64,000 nucleotides of DNA from an uncultured Lachnospiraceae bacterium (lineage in GTDB: Bacteria; Bacillota; Clostridia; Lachnospirales; Lachnospiraceae). Position numbers and translations under genes: made by a program. The notes beneath the pieces are model-generated. The model made no database searches. It saw nothing but the letters and a program-made list of their open reading frames with translations, and had not been told where the DNA came from. Location: positions 1-64,000 of the forward strand of contig OMZG01000004.1 in the NCBI GenBank assembly GCA_900315505.1, in the 5' to 3' direction. Positions within the stretch are counted from its first letter, which is position 1. Every line of letters begins with the position of its first letter. Positions 8,326 to 18,600 of the stretch are shown here, one piece after another.

Positions 8326-10527
8326 TTATTTCTTTGAACCAGTTCCACCTGGTTTGCCGACATTGAATTTCTGGACCTCTTCACTGTCATCTGACATAGT
8401 CATGACTTCAGAAACCGAATCACCCTTATGCAGCTTGATACCGGTATTACCTACAGATGTCTTGTGCATTGAAGGGAAGTCATCTGCCTCAAGACGCAGG
8501 TGGTATCCATTTTCTGTATTTATGACAACCGAAGTACCTGAGGTGGCATAATCAACAGCTACCAGAGAATCATCATCCCTGAGCTTCGTAGCGGCTATCG
8601 TCTTTCTGGTCGAATCGAATTCGCTTCCTGTTACCTTCTTTATCATACCCCTTTTTGTGACAAAATACATCTCTTTTTCAATAATTTCTGAAAGTGGCGC
8701 CACAAATACAGCTCTCTCATTCACACCATCGAAATTACTCACGTTATCAACTGGCTGTCCCTTGTCACGGAATTTGCCTAACGGCAGATCAAGAACTTTC
8801 AGCGTATCTGCTTTGCCTGTATCTGTAAAGATGATCAGCTTGTCAGTATTCTTACAGAATATGACTCGTCTGCTCTCATTATCGGCTGCCTCTTTATTTC
8901 TCTCATAGGTCGCTGTATCAATTCCACGTGCATAGCCGAATCTGTCAATCAGGATGACTTCATCCATCTCTTCGAGCGGCTTTTCTACAATTACTGCTTC
9001 CTCTACATTATCGATTGTAGTCTTTCTCGGAACTGCGTATTCTTTCCTGAGCTTTTTCAGATCATCTATAATGACTTTTGTCATAGAATCACGGTTTTCG
9101 AGAATATCAGTATATACAGCAATATTCTGCATCGTCTTGTCATAGTCTGCGCGAAGAGCTGCAATCTCAAGGCCTATCAGACGATACAGCCTCATATCAA
9201 GAATTGCGTCTGCCTGTCTCTTTGTAAAAAGAAGGGTCTTTGCAGCTTTTTCAGACTTTGCAGTCTTGAACTTAATTCCTTCTGTCTTTCCATTTACGAG
9301 GCAGTTTTCTGCCATCGCGCGGTCTTTACTGCCACGGAGAATCTCTATGATCAGATCAATGCAGTCACAGGCCTTGATAAGACCCTCCTGCACTTCCTTC
9401 TTCTCACGCTCTTTGCCCAGGAGCGTCGTATATTTTCTTCTGGCAAGCTCGTACTGGAAATCCACATGATGCCTGATGATAGGAACGAGTCCTAAGGTCT
9501 CCGGACGACCATCACAGACACAGAGCATATTGACACCAAAGGTATCCTCCAGCTTTGTCTTCTTGTAAAGTAGATTGATGAAATTCTCTACATCAGCACC
9601 TTTCTTCAGGTCTATGACAATTCTAATGCCCTCTTTAGATGACTGATTGGAGATATCAGAGATATCATTAGTCAGGTGATTCTCCTGAAGTGCTGCCGTA
9701 TCAGCAAGGAATTTTCCGATTCCTGAGCCAATCATTGTATATGGAATCTCTGTGACTACAACCTTGGTATGGCCTGCCTTCCCCGGCTCAGTCTCCACAC
9801 GGCCACGGAGCTTTATTTTTCCCTGACCCGTTGAATAGATCTCGAGCAGATCATCCTTATTTGTCACGATGCCGCCAGTCGGGAAATCAGGCCCCTTGAC
9901 ATACTTCATGGCCTGAGCAGTAGACATATCAGGATGCTTCATGTAGTTGATTACGAGATCAATGACCTCGCACGGATTGTGCGTAGGAATAGATGTCGCC
10001 ATACCTACGGCAATTCCCTCTGCACCATTGATCAGGATATTCGGGATCCTCACAGGAAGTACAGAAGGCTCTTTCTCTGTCTCATCGAAGTTCGGAACGA
10101 AGTCGACCACATCCTTGTCGAGATCTGACAGGAATACCTCCTGAGTGACCTTTGCCAGACGCGCCTCAGTGTATCGCATTGCTGCAGCGCCGTCACCCTC
10201 GATAGAACCGAAATTACCATGACCATCTACGAGAGGCATCTCCTTCTTGAAGTCCTGTGCCATTACGACAAGCGCATCATAGATAGATGAATCACCATGT
10301 GGGTGATATTTACCCATTGTATCACCTACGATACGGGCACTCTTCCTGTATGGGCCGTTGTACCTGATACCCAGCTCGTACATGTCATAGAGAGTACGTC
10401 TCTGAACAGGCTTCAGGCCATCACGTACATCCGGCAGAGCACGCTGCACGATGACACTCATAGCGTAGTCAATGTATGATTTCTGCATAATCTCGGAATA
10501 TTCCGAGTGAATAAGTTCCTGTGGCAT
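8326..10527 (-). CDS. parC: DNA topoisomerase IV subunit A (type IIA, ParC-like)
   Basis: This 733-residue protein has the winged-helix core with catalytic Tyr119 in AMRYTEARL, and the quinolone-determining segment YHPHGDSSIYDAL with Ser80 and Asp84. These are the unmutated, drug-sensitive type residues. The C-terminal beta-pinwheel lacks a recognisable GyrA-box (QRRGGKG), and the chain is shorter than typical GyrA, so ParC is favoured over GyrA. Together with ParE it would decatenate daughter chromosomes. It is separated from parE by a heptamer-repeat hairpin but lies in the same direction. GyrA of a divergent second type is the alternative. Confidence 0.85.
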   Translation of the reverse strand: MPQELIHSEYSEIMQKSYIDYAMSVIVQRALPDVRDGLKPVQRRTLYDMYELGIRYNGPYRKSARIVGDTMGKYHPHGDSSIYDALVVMAQDFKKEMPLVDGHGNFGSIEGDGAAAMRYTEARLAKVTQEVFLSDLDKDVVDFVPNFDETEKEPSVLPVRIPNILINGAEGIAVGMATSIPTHNPCEVIDLVINYMKHPDMSTAQAMKYVKGPDFPTGGIVTNKDDLLEIYSTGQGKIKLRGRVETEPGKAGHTKVVVTEIPYTMIGSGIGKFLADTAALQENHLTNDISDISNQSSKEGIRIVIDLKKGADVENFINLLYKKTKLEDTFGVNMLCVCDGRPETLGLVPIIRHHVDFQYELARRKYTTLLGKEREKKEVQEGLIKACDCIDLIIEILRGSKDRAMAENCLVNGKTEGIKFKTAKSEKAAKTLLFTKRQADAILDMRLYRLIGLEIAALRADYDKTMQNIAVYTDILENRDSMTKVIIDDLKKLRKEYAVPRKTTIDNVEEAVIVEKPLEEMDEVILIDRFGYARGIDTATYERNKEAADNESRRVIFCKNTDKLIIFTDTGKADTLKVLDLPLGKFRDKGQPVDNVSNFDGVNERAVFVAPLSEIIEKEMYFVTKRGMIKKVTGSEFDSTRKTIAATKLRDDDSLVAVDYATSGTSVVINTENGYHLRLEADDFPSMHKTSVGNTGIKLHKGDSVSEVMTMSDDSEEVQKFNVGKPGGTGSKK

Positions 10528-10542
10528 TGTTTGCTCCTTGTT

Positions 10543-10654
10543 GTTAGTTATGAGTTATGAGTTATGAGTTTTGAGTTGCGAGTTACAGGTGATAGCCATC
10601 AAATATACAGCTTGCACTTCTCTCATAACTCACAACTCTCAACTCATAACTCTC
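10543..10654. repeat. Heptamer-repeat locus A: inverted arms between parE and parC
   Basis: The left arm (10543-10585) repeats TTATGAG/TTTTGAG-like heptamers reading AGTTATG. The right arm (10623-10653) carries the inverse, CATAACT/CACAACT/CTCAACT. Forty bases of unique sequence lie between. The transcript of parE-parC could fold the arms into a long imperfect stem. The right arm abuts the parE stop codon. Confidence 0.85.
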
Positions 10655-12581
10655 ACAGATCAAGCTCCGCTTCAGTCGCATGATTGTGAATGAAATCACG
10701 TCGCGGCGTGACGTCATTACCCATTAGCATCTCCGTCACATCACTTGCCATGCGTCCGTCTTCAATCTCGACCTTCCTGAGCTTCCTGCGCTTCGGGTCG
10801 AGAGTTGTCTCCCAGAGCTGCTCGGCATCCATCTCTCCAAGTCCTTTATATCTCTGCAGGGTAAATGGTCCCTTGTGCTTCTTTCTGTATTCTGCAAGCG
10901 CTTCATCGTCATACAGATACTCTTCCTCGCCCTTCTTCGGCATAGCCTTGTACAGAGGCGGCATGGCTATATACACATGCCCCTCATAGATGAGCTCCGG
11001 CATGAACCTGTAGAAAAGTGTAAGCAGCAGAGTCGCGATATGTGCACCATCGACATCGGCATCAGCCATGATGATTATCTTGTCATAGCGTAATTTGCTG
11101 ATGTCAAAATCATTGCCGTATCCTTCTGAAAATCCGCAGCCAAAAGCATTGATCATCGTCTTGATCTCAGCATTTGCAAGAACCTTGTCAATAGATGCCT
11201 TCTCGACATTCAGGATTTTTCCACGGATAGGAAGGATTGCCTGATACATTCTGTTACGTGCAGTCTTGGCTGAACCTCCGGCAGAATCTCCCTCTACGAT
11301 AAAGATCTCGCATTTGCTGGCATCCTTGCTCTCACAGTTTGCGAGCTTTCCGTTCGAATCAAAAGAATACTTCTGCTTTGACAGAAGATTGATCCTGGCT
11401 TTTTCCTCAGTCTTTCTGATCTTGGCAGCCTTCTGGGCACACTCGATCACAGCCTTTAATGTATCGACATTACGATCGAAGTACAGCACCAGTCTCTCAT
11501 TTACAACAGATGAGACTGCCTTTGCTGCATCCTGATTATCGAGCTTGGTCTTTGTCTGTCCCTCGAATCGCGGATCCGGATGCTTTATTGAAATAACGGC
11601 TGTCATTCCATTACGCACATCAGCACCTGTGAAATTAGGATCCTTATCCTTCAGGATGCCAAGAGTCCTGGCATATGAATTGATGATCGTGGTAAAAATA
11701 GTCTTGAATCCCGTGATATGTGTTCCACCCTCTGCATTGTAGATATTATTGCAGAATCCCATGATATTCTCATGAAACTCATTGATGAACTGGAAGGCCA
11801 CATCCACCTGAATCCCGTCACTCTCGCCACTAAGCGTCACGATATCGGTGACGGGCTCATTATTGGCATTCAGATCCCTGATAAATCCAGAGAGTCCGTC
11901 CTCTTCATGGAAGGACATATGCTCATCCATTCCGGCACGGTCATCATCATAGACGATAGTCAGATTCGGATTCAGATATGCTGTCTCATGAAGACGGTTC
12001 TTGATCTCATCTTCTTTGAATCTCGTTTTTTCAAAAATAGTCGGATCTGGCAGGAAAGTGATCTTTGTCCCTGTCTGTCTGGTATTTCCAATAACAGGAA
12101 GAAGTCCGTTTTCGAGCTTTTCAGCCGGCTTGCCCTTCTCATATCTGTCATGATAGATATGGCCGTCTCTTCTGATCTCTACATCCATCCAGTCTGACAG
12201 GGCATTTACGACAGAAGAACCTACACCATGCAGACCACCTGAGGTCTTGTAGACAGAGTGATCGAATTTGCCACCGGCATGAAGCGTAGTGAATACCACT
12301 CTCTCTGCAGAAACTCCCTTGGCATGCATTCCAACCGGAATTCCACGTCCATTATCCTCGACTGTACATGATCCGTCGTCATTCAGTGTGACATGAATAG
12401 TATCACAGTATCCTGCGAGATGCTCGTCGACTGAGTTGTCAACGATCTCATATATCATATGGTTCAGACCCTTCCTCGTGGTCGAACCAATATACATGCC
12501 CGGGCGGACCCTTACAGCCTCGAGACCCTCGAGTACCGCAATACTATCCGCGCCGTAATCTTCCTTTTTCTTAGTCATCAT
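10653..12581 (-). CDS. parE: DNA topoisomerase IV subunit B (type IIA, ParE-like)
   Basis: The roughly 640-residue GHKL ATPase subunit has the ATP-binding motifs EIVDNSVDE and DNGRGIPVG, the lid SGGLHGVGSSVVNAL, and the TOPRIM signature IFIVEGDSAGGSAK with IIMADADVDGAHI. It pairs with the ParC-like subunit downstream and supplies ATP-driven strand passage. Two adjacent ATGs are possible. The second (12578) has better spacing from AGGAG than the first. GyrB is the alternative name; assignment as ParE follows from the partner lacking a GyrA-box. Confidence 0.85.
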   Translation of the reverse strand: MMTKKKEDYGADSIAVLEGLEAVRVRPGMYIGSTTRKGLNHMIYEIVDNSVDEHLAGYCDTIHVTLNDDGSCTVEDNGRGIPVGMHAKGVSAERVVFTTLHAGGKFDHSVYKTSGGLHGVGSSVVNALSDWMDVEIRRDGHIYHDRYEKGKPAEKLENGLLPVIGNTRQTGTKITFLPDPTIFEKTRFKEDEIKNRLHETAYLNPNLTIVYDDDRAGMDEHMSFHEEDGLSGFIRDLNANNEPVTDIVTLSGESDGIQVDVAFQFINEFHENIMGFCNNIYNAEGGTHITGFKTIFTTIINSYARTLGILKDKDPNFTGADVRNGMTAVISIKHPDPRFEGQTKTKLDNQDAAKAVSSVVNERLVLYFDRNVDTLKAVIECAQKAAKIRKTEEKARINLLSKQKYSFDSNGKLANCESKDASKCEIFIVEGDSAGGSAKTARNRMYQAILPIRGKILNVEKASIDKVLANAEIKTMINAFGCGFSEGYGNDFDISKLRYDKIIIMADADVDGAHIATLLLTLFYRFMPELIYEGHVYIAMPPLYKAMPKKGEEEYLYDDEALAEYRKKHKGPFTLQRYKGLGEMDAEQLWETTLDPKRRKLRKVEIEDGRMASDVTEMLMGNDVTPRRDFIHNHATEAELDL

Positions 12582-12598
12582 TTCTCCTGTTTGAGTAT

Positions 12599-12757
12599 AA
12601 AGTTAAAAGTTAAGAGTTAAGAGTTAAGAGTTAAGAGTTAAAAGCTTAGAACTTAGAACTCATAACTTAGAACTTAGAACTTAGAACTCATAACTCATAA
12701 CTCATAACTCATAACTCATAACTCATGACTCATAACTCATAACTCATAACTTAGACC
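12599..12757. repeat. Heptamer-repeat locus B, the longest array, between ilvA and parE
   Basis: The first part (12599-12650) repeats AGTTAAG about six times. It then turns, around AAGCTTAGAAC, into about fourteen units of AACTTAG and AACTCAT to 12757. The two halves are partly complementary. The units follow one another without spacers, and this array fills nearly the entire 180 bp gap. Confidence 0.9.
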
Positions 12758-12761
12758 TAAC

Positions 12762-13973
12762 TTATAAAACCGTCCTCACGATCTTCGGCTTATATCCGCC
12801 CTTCTCAAGTGCATCCATGATCTGGTTCTTGTGATCAGTGCCGAATGCCTCAAGAGTGATACGAAGCTCTACCTGTGCGCTTCTGTTCACAGCTACGAAC
12901 TGGTTGTGCTCGAGCTTGATGACATTGCCCTGCTCCTTCGCAATAGTCTCTGCAACTGCTGCCAGCTCACCCGGCTTATCCGGAAGAAGAACTGATACTG
13001 TGAAGATACGGTCTCTCATGATGAGTCCCTGCTGTACAACAGATGACATCGTGATGATATCCATATTTCCGCCGGAAAGGATGCAGACCACATTCTTATT
13101 CTTACACTTCAGCTGTCTGGCTGCGGCAACTGACAGGAGTCCTGAATTCTCGACGATCATCTTGTGATTCTCGACCATATCGAGGAAGGCAACGATCAGC
13201 TCATCATCGCGGACAGTCAGGATATCATCTATATTCTTCTTGATATATGGGAAAATATGCTCTCCCGGAGTCTTCACTGCTGTACCATCTGCGATGGTAT
13301 CTACATGGTCTAGTGTCGTCACCTCGCCATTCTTAAGAGACGCCTTCATGCAGGCAGCTCCGGCAGGCTCGACACCGATTACCTTGATCTTTGGATTTAT
13401 AAGCTTTGCAAGGGTAGATACACCGGTTGCGAGTCCGCCTCCACCGATCGGTACAAGGATGTAGTCTACAAGAGGCAGCTCCTTGATGATCTCCATGGCG
13501 ATTGTTCCCTGGCCTGTAGCCACAACAGGATCATCGAACGGGTGGATGAATGTATATCCATTCTCCTTGGCAAGCTTCATCGCATACTCACATGCATCAT
13601 CATATACATCACCATGAAGCACTACCTCTGCGCCATAGCTCTTCGTACGATTCACCTTGATAAGAGGTGTCGTGGTCGGCATCACGATCACTGCCTTGCA
13701 GCCAAAGTGCTTTGCAGCGTATGCCACACCCTGTGCGTGATTACCGGCAGATGCTGTGATAAGTCCCTTTGCTCTCTCCTCTTCGGAAAGAGTAGAAATC
13801 TTATAGTATGCTCCTCTCACCTTGTAAGCACCCGTTCTCTGCAGGTTCTCCGGCTTCAGATATACCCTGTTCCCGGTCTGCGCGCTGAAATAATCACTGT
13901 ACACCAGCTTCGTCTCAAGCGTCACCTGATGTACTACATTGTAAGCCTCGTCAAAATCTTCTCTTGTAAGCAT
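12762..13973 (-). CDS. ilvA: Threonine ammonia-lyase with C-terminal ACT domain
   Basis: This 403-residue fold-type II PLP enzyme has Lys51 in QRTGAYKVRGA as the PLP Schiff base, the ASAGNHAQGVA phosphate-side loop and the glycine loop PIGGGGLATG. From about residue 325 it carries one ACT-like domain starting RIFTVSVLLPDKPGEL. It deaminates threonine to 2-oxobutyrate, the first step towards isoleucine. The single ACT domain and 400-residue length match the Firmicute/actinobacterial form, which may be regulated differently from the two-ACT enterobacterial enzyme. ilvC, ilvN and leuCD lie 12-16 kb away in this window. Confidence 0.92.
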   Translation of the reverse strand: MLTREDFDEAYNVVHQVTLETKLVYSDYFSAQTGNRVYLKPENLQRTGAYKVRGAYYKISTLSEEERAKGLITASAGNHAQGVAYAAKHFGCKAVIVMPTTTPLIKVNRTKSYGAEVVLHGDVYDDACEYAMKLAKENGYTFIHPFDDPVVATGQGTIAMEIIKELPLVDYILVPIGGGGLATGVSTLAKLINPKIKVIGVEPAGAACMKASLKNGEVTTLDHVDTIADGTAVKTPGEHIFPYIKKNIDDILTVRDDELIVAFLDMVENHKMIVENSGLLSVAAARQLKCKNKNVVCILSGGNMDIITMSSVVQQGLIMRDRIFTVSVLLPDKPGELAAVAETIAKEQGNVIKLEHNQFVAVNRSAQVELRITLEAFGTDHKNQIMDALEKGGYKPKIVRTVL

Positions 13974-14049
13974 AATCTTTTTTCTCCTTATATAGAATCT
14001 ATGTTCTGTATTTTAAAACAAATCCGGCATGAATGTCAAGGTTGAATAC

Positions 14050-15015
14050 TCAGTCCACATGCCATTCATCCGGGTGCAGCTCCTGCTCATTGACCTCCGG
14101 CTCTTCGAGTTCGAACAGAGCTTTTGCGAAGTCCTCTGCATTAAAGCGTTCGAGGTCTTCTACCTTCTCCCCGATCCCGATGTACTTCACAGGGATTCCA
14201 AGCTCTGAGGCAATCGCAATCGCGATACCACCCTTTGCAGTCCCGTCCATCTTCGTAAGCACGATACCGGTAACTTTTGCGACCTCGGAAAAGTCCTGTG
14301 CCTGGTGAAGGGCATTCTGCCCGGTCGTGGCATCAACCACTACAAGAGTCTCACGATATGCTTCTGGGAACTGATTGTCAATAATCCTGTTCATCTTGGC
14401 CAGCTCGTCCATCAGATTCTTCTTGTTATTGAGACGTCCGGCCGTATCAATAAGCAGGCAATCAGCATGACGTGCCTTTGCAGCAGCGATCGCATCATAT
14501 ACCACGGACGAAGGATCAGCGCCTTCTCCTGCTCCGATGATCTCAGCATGAGCCCTGTCCGACCAGACCTCAAGCTGTTCCTTTGCAGCTGCACGGAATG
14601 TATCAGCAGCTGCTATCACGACCTTCTTACCCTGATCATGAAGCTTTGCCGCCAGCTTTCCTATAGTGGTCGTCTTTCCGACACCATTTACACCGATGAC
14701 AAATACTACAGAGGTCACTTCAGTGAAATGATATGCATCATCAGGAAGAGCCATCTTTTCAGTTACATACTTCACGAAATACTCACGGAGCGGACCAGGC
14801 TTCCTGATATGCTCTTTCTTTGAAGCAGTCTTCAGCTCTTCGATGATATTTTCTGTCGTATTGACACCGATATCTCCCATGATAAGGGTCTCTTCAAGGT
14901 CATCATAGAAGTCATCATCGAGCTTGTCATGCCCCATGAACACGGCATCCATGTCAGCGACGAAGCCGCTTCTTGTCTTGAAAAGACCGTCCTTTAATTT
15001 CTGAAAAAATCCCAT
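14050..15015 (-). CDS. ftsY: Signal recognition particle receptor FtsY
   Basis: The 321-residue NG-domain GTPase has the P-loop GVNGVGKTTT (108-117), DTFRAAA, LIDTAGR, TKMDGTAKGG and the closing GIGEKVEDLERF. It docks ribosome-SRP complexes at the membrane. The acidic A domain seen in E. coli is absent, as is usual in Firmicutes. It starts 17 bp after smc, in the conserved rnc-smc-ftsY order. Confidence 0.96.
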   Translation of the reverse strand: MGFFQKLKDGLFKTRSGFVADMDAVFMGHDKLDDDFYDDLEETLIMGDIGVNTTENIIEELKTASKKEHIRKPGPLREYFVKYVTEKMALPDDAYHFTEVTSVVFVIGVNGVGKTTTIGKLAAKLHDQGKKVVIAAADTFRAAAKEQLEVWSDRAHAEIIGAGEGADPSSVVYDAIAAAKARHADCLLIDTAGRLNNKKNLMDELAKMNRIIDNQFPEAYRETLVVVDATTGQNALHQAQDFSEVAKVTGIVLTKMDGTAKGGIAIAIASELGIPVKYIGIGEKVEDLERFNAEDFAKALFELEEPEVNEQELHPDEWHVD

Positions 15016-15032
15016 CTTTTTCTCCTATTCGC

Positions 15033-18000
15033 TTAGTTGGTCAGCTGATCTTCAATCAGATTTACAGACACGAGCGTCGACACACCCTTTTCCTGCATTG
15101 TGATTCCGTACAGTCTGTCTGCCGCATTCATCGTACCACGACGGTGCGTGATGACTATGAACTGCGTGTGGTTCGTGAGTCTGCTCAGGTACTGTGCGAA
15201 ACGGTCGACATTGGAATCGTCAAGCGCAGCCTCGATCTCATCGAGAAGACAGAACGGTGACGGATGCAGATTCTGTATTGCAAAAAGCAGTGCTATCGCA
15301 GTCAGAGCCTTCTCTCCACCGGAGAGCTGCATCATATTCGTAAGCTTCTTGCCCGGAGGCGACGCAATGATATTGATCCCTGCTTCAAGCACATCCTCAT
15401 TTTCATCAAGGGTTATCTTTCCATGTCCTCCACCAAACAACTCCTTGAACGCTTTGTCAAACTCAGTCTGGATATCCTTAAATCCGGCATTAAACTGTTC
15501 AGTCATTCCCTTATCAAGGTCATCTATGATCTGCACCAGCTTCTCCCTGGCACTCTGCAGGTCATCGTGCTGCGAATTCATGAACTCATACCGCTTCGAC
15601 AGCTCCTCATATTCCTCAACAGCATTTACATTTACATTACCCATGCCACGGATATCCGACTGTATGGACCTTGATTCACTGCGGATTCCGGCAAGGTCAT
15701 TAAGCTCCTCATCCTTCATCCTGTCAGCCTCGTGCCGTGTGATCTCATACTGATCCCACATATAATTAGTGAGCTCATCGGTTCTTTCTTTATTCTTCTC
15801 AGAACGCTGCTCGAGGCGGAGATTCTCTTTTTCGAGAACAGAGATCTCCTGGGAAATATTTTCGCTCTCATCGAAAATGCTCTGGCTCCTCTTGTCCAGC
15901 TCATCCTTCTCTTGGACTATCTGCTTTATCCTATCACTCAGCTTCGACTTATCAGACTTTCCTTTTTCTATCAGAGCCTTCAGCTCCTCAATCTCTTTCT
16001 TTCTGTCTTCAGACTCCTTCGCTCCAGAATCCTTACGGTTCTTCAGATCCTCGATAAGCCTCCGGGCATTTTCCTCGCTGTCTTCAAAACGTGAGAGACG
16101 GTCATTTGCAGAATTTACCTTCTCAGTAAGAGAAGCCTTCTGAATACGTATATCATTAAGCTTCGTTGAAAGCCTCTCGATGCTTCCTTCGATACGCTTC
16201 TTTTCCTTCTCGAGTTCATCCGACCTTACGGCAATATCGCTTTCCTTAAGATGAATCTCTGACAGCTTCTCATCGTATGAATTCTGCTCATCCTCCATAT
16301 CGGAAAGCTTCTTCCTGATATCAGCCTCTTCCTGAATAATATCCTCGTAGGCCTTCTTCTCATCAGCCTTCTGCTCATTCAGAATACTCAGGTCATGCTC
16401 CTTGTTTTTCTTATCAATCAGAATGGAATTGTATTCATCACGCTTTTCCTTCTCAGCTGTGGCAGCCTCCTCACGTTTTCGCGTGGAATCATCCATTGAC
16501 TCATTGATCTCTTCAAGCCTCCTGGTAAGCCTCTGACACTGCTCACTCAGTTCATCCAGCTGCCGCTTTCTTCCGAGCAGATTATCAGAACGCCTGTAGG
16601 CACCACCAGTCATAGCACCTCCAGGACGGACGGTATCACCCTCAAGCGTCACAAGATTCAGCCTCTGATGATATTTTCTCTCAACTGCTACTGCATTGTC
16701 GATATTATCTACAACGATCATTCTGCCGAGAAGATAGGCAAAAATACCGTCATATCTGCTATCGTGGCTTACCAGAGTATCTGCTGTCCCGATGACACCC
16801 CTCTCATTCAATGCACCATCAGGAATCCCTGCATTCCCATGAACCGAGCTTACCGGCAGAAAGGTAGCACGTCCGAGACGCTCTCTCTTAAGATATGCTA
16901 TGAGCTTCTTTGCCGTATCCTCAGTATCCACGACAAGGTTCTTTACACTTCCACCGAGAGCAATCTCTATCGCTGTCTCGTACCTCTTATCTGTGCTCAC
17001 AAGATCTGCCACAACACCATAGATGCCCGGATTCGATTTTTTCATGTCCATGACAGACTTAACTGTATTTCCGAATCCCTCGTATCTCTCGGCAATATTT
17101 CTTATCGATTCGAGACGGGTATGAGTGACGCTGTACTGCTGCGTCTTTTCCTTAAGCTCTGCCTTGAGTGAATCCCTCTCAGACTCGATGGACTGCTTCT
17201 GTGATTCTATATCATCTATTTCCTTCTGAATAGAATCCAGCTGTTTCTGAAGGGCGTCATTTTCTGCCTGTGCATCCTTTATCTGTTCATCGAGATTGTC
17301 ATTCTTCGCCTGACGGGACAGGAGACGGCCTGCTATCTGGCTCTTCTGCAGTGTCAGCTGTTCCTTCAGAGTCTTATTGCGAAGCACCATTGCCTCATGA
17401 CGCGACTTGAATGTAGATACCTCTTCAGATGCCTTATTTATCGTATCAATATCCTCTTCAAGCTCGCTCGAGGATTTCTTCGCATTGTTGAGAAGACGGG
17501 TAGTCTCTTCCTCATCACTATTTATCGAAGCAAGCTCATCATTTAGCTCTGCAAGCTTTTCTTCCTGCTCCTTCTTCTCGGCCTTGTGTGCCTCAAGAGT
17601 CTCGAGGGTCTCCTTCTGACGGTTCTCTAGATCTGCCTCAGACTGCTTCTGGTATTTCAGCTGCTCTTTAAGAAGATTTATCCTGCCCTCACGCTTCTCA
17701 TTCTCTACATCGAGGCTCTGTTTTTTCTCCCGAAGCTCCTCGAGCTCGGTCTCCTTATTCGCAGACTCCTCCTTCAGCTGATGAAATGATTCTTTTATCT
17801 CATTGCTCTTCTTATAGAAATCATCAAGCTGCGACTTAGTGAGCTCCTGATCTGACCTTATCTTCTTCTCATCTGCTGAAATCGCATCTGTCTCCAGGAG
17901 AAATGCATTGATATCAAGCTGCTTCAGACGGTCACGCTTGCGAAGGTACTCTCTTGCAGTCTCAGCCTGTACCTTCAGAGGCTCCTGCTGACGTTCAAGC

Positions 18001-18590
18001 TCGGCAAGAATATCCTCAATACGTACAAGGGAATCCTCTTCTTCCTGAAGCTTCTTCAGGGATTCGGCCTTTCTCTTCTTGTACTTTACGATTCCGACTG
18101 CCTCATCGAAAAGCTCACGCCGCTCCTCAGGCTTTCCTGAAAGGATCTTATCGATCTGGCCCTGCCCGATGATGGAGTAACCCTCTTTTCCGATACCGGT
18201 ATCATAAAAAAGCTCCGTGACGTCCTTCAGACGCACGACTGCTCCATTGATCAGATATTCACTTTCGCCCGAACGATATACCCTTCGTGCAACTGTCACC
18301 TCATCAAAGTCAATAGGCAGCACGTGATCCGCATTATCAAGCGTGATCGCTACATACGCATAGCTTAACGGCTTTCTCGTCTCTGTTCCTGAGAAAATGA
18401 CATCTGTCATCGCCTGTGAACGAAGAGTCTTAGCTGACTGCTCTCCTAATACCCAGCGGACTGCATCCGCTATATTACTCTTACCCGAACCATTCGGGCC
18501 TACTATTCCGGTTATGCCATTATGGAATTTCAGTACGATCTTATTTGCGAAGGACTTGAATCCCATGAGTTCCATGCTCTTCAGATACAT
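15033..18590 (-). CDS. smc: Chromosome segregation ATPase SMC
   Basis: This 1185-residue protein has an N-terminal Walker A GPNGSGKSNIADA and Q-loop GEQSAKTLR. Two long coiled coils flank a hinge of roughly residues 500-640 (NPGIYGVVADLVSTD through VRPGGAMTGG). The C-terminal ABC signature is LSGGEKALTAIALLFA, with Walker B PFCLLDEIEAALDD. It condenses and organises the nucleoid with ScpA/ScpB, which are not in this window. It begins 10 bp after rnc and is followed at 17 bp by ftsY. The full family length is present with no disruption. Confidence 0.97.
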   Translation of the reverse strand: MYLKSMELMGFKSFANKIVLKFHNGITGIVGPNGSGKSNIADAVRWVLGEQSAKTLRSQAMTDVIFSGTETRKPLSYAYVAITLDNADHVLPIDFDEVTVARRVYRSGESEYLINGAVVRLKDVTELFYDTGIGKEGYSIIGQGQIDKILSGKPEERRELFDEAVGIVKYKKRKAESLKKLQEEEDSLVRIEDILAELERQQEPLKVQAETAREYLRKRDRLKQLDINAFLLETDAISADEKKIRSDQELTKSQLDDFYKKSNEIKESFHQLKEESANKETELEELREKKQSLDVENEKREGRINLLKEQLKYQKQSEADLENRQKETLETLEAHKAEKKEQEEKLAELNDELASINSDEEETTRLLNNAKKSSSELEEDIDTINKASEEVSTFKSRHEAMVLRNKTLKEQLTLQKSQIAGRLLSRQAKNDNLDEQIKDAQAENDALQKQLDSIQKEIDDIESQKQSIESERDSLKAELKEKTQQYSVTHTRLESIRNIAERYEGFGNTVKSVMDMKKSNPGIYGVVADLVSTDKRYETAIEIALGGSVKNLVVDTEDTAKKLIAYLKRERLGRATFLPVSSVHGNAGIPDGALNERGVIGTADTLVSHDSRYDGIFAYLLGRMIVVDNIDNAVAVERKYHQRLNLVTLEGDTVRPGGAMTGGAYRRSDNLLGRKRQLDELSEQCQRLTRRLEEINESMDDSTRKREEAATAEKEKRDEYNSILIDKKNKEHDLSILNEQKADEKKAYEDIIQEEADIRKKLSDMEDEQNSYDEKLSEIHLKESDIAVRSDELEKEKKRIEGSIERLSTKLNDIRIQKASLTEKVNSANDRLSRFEDSEENARRLIEDLKNRKDSGAKESEDRKKEIEELKALIEKGKSDKSKLSDRIKQIVQEKDELDKRSQSIFDESENISQEISVLEKENLRLEQRSEKNKERTDELTNYMWDQYEITRHEADRMKDEELNDLAGIRSESRSIQSDIRGMGNVNVNAVEEYEELSKRYEFMNSQHDDLQSAREKLVQIIDDLDKGMTEQFNAGFKDIQTEFDKAFKELFGGGHGKITLDENEDVLEAGINIIASPPGKKLTNMMQLSGGEKALTAIALLFAIQNLHPSPFCLLDEIEAALDDSNVDRFAQYLSRLTNHTQFIVITHRRGTMNAADRLYGITMQEKGVSTLVSVNLIEDQLTN

Positions 18591-18600
18591 GCTATTCCCC

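Noticed and set aside
12599-12757. Regular short repeats suggested a CRISPR array
   Set aside because: The units are 7 bp and adjoin without spacers, and no cas genes are in the window.
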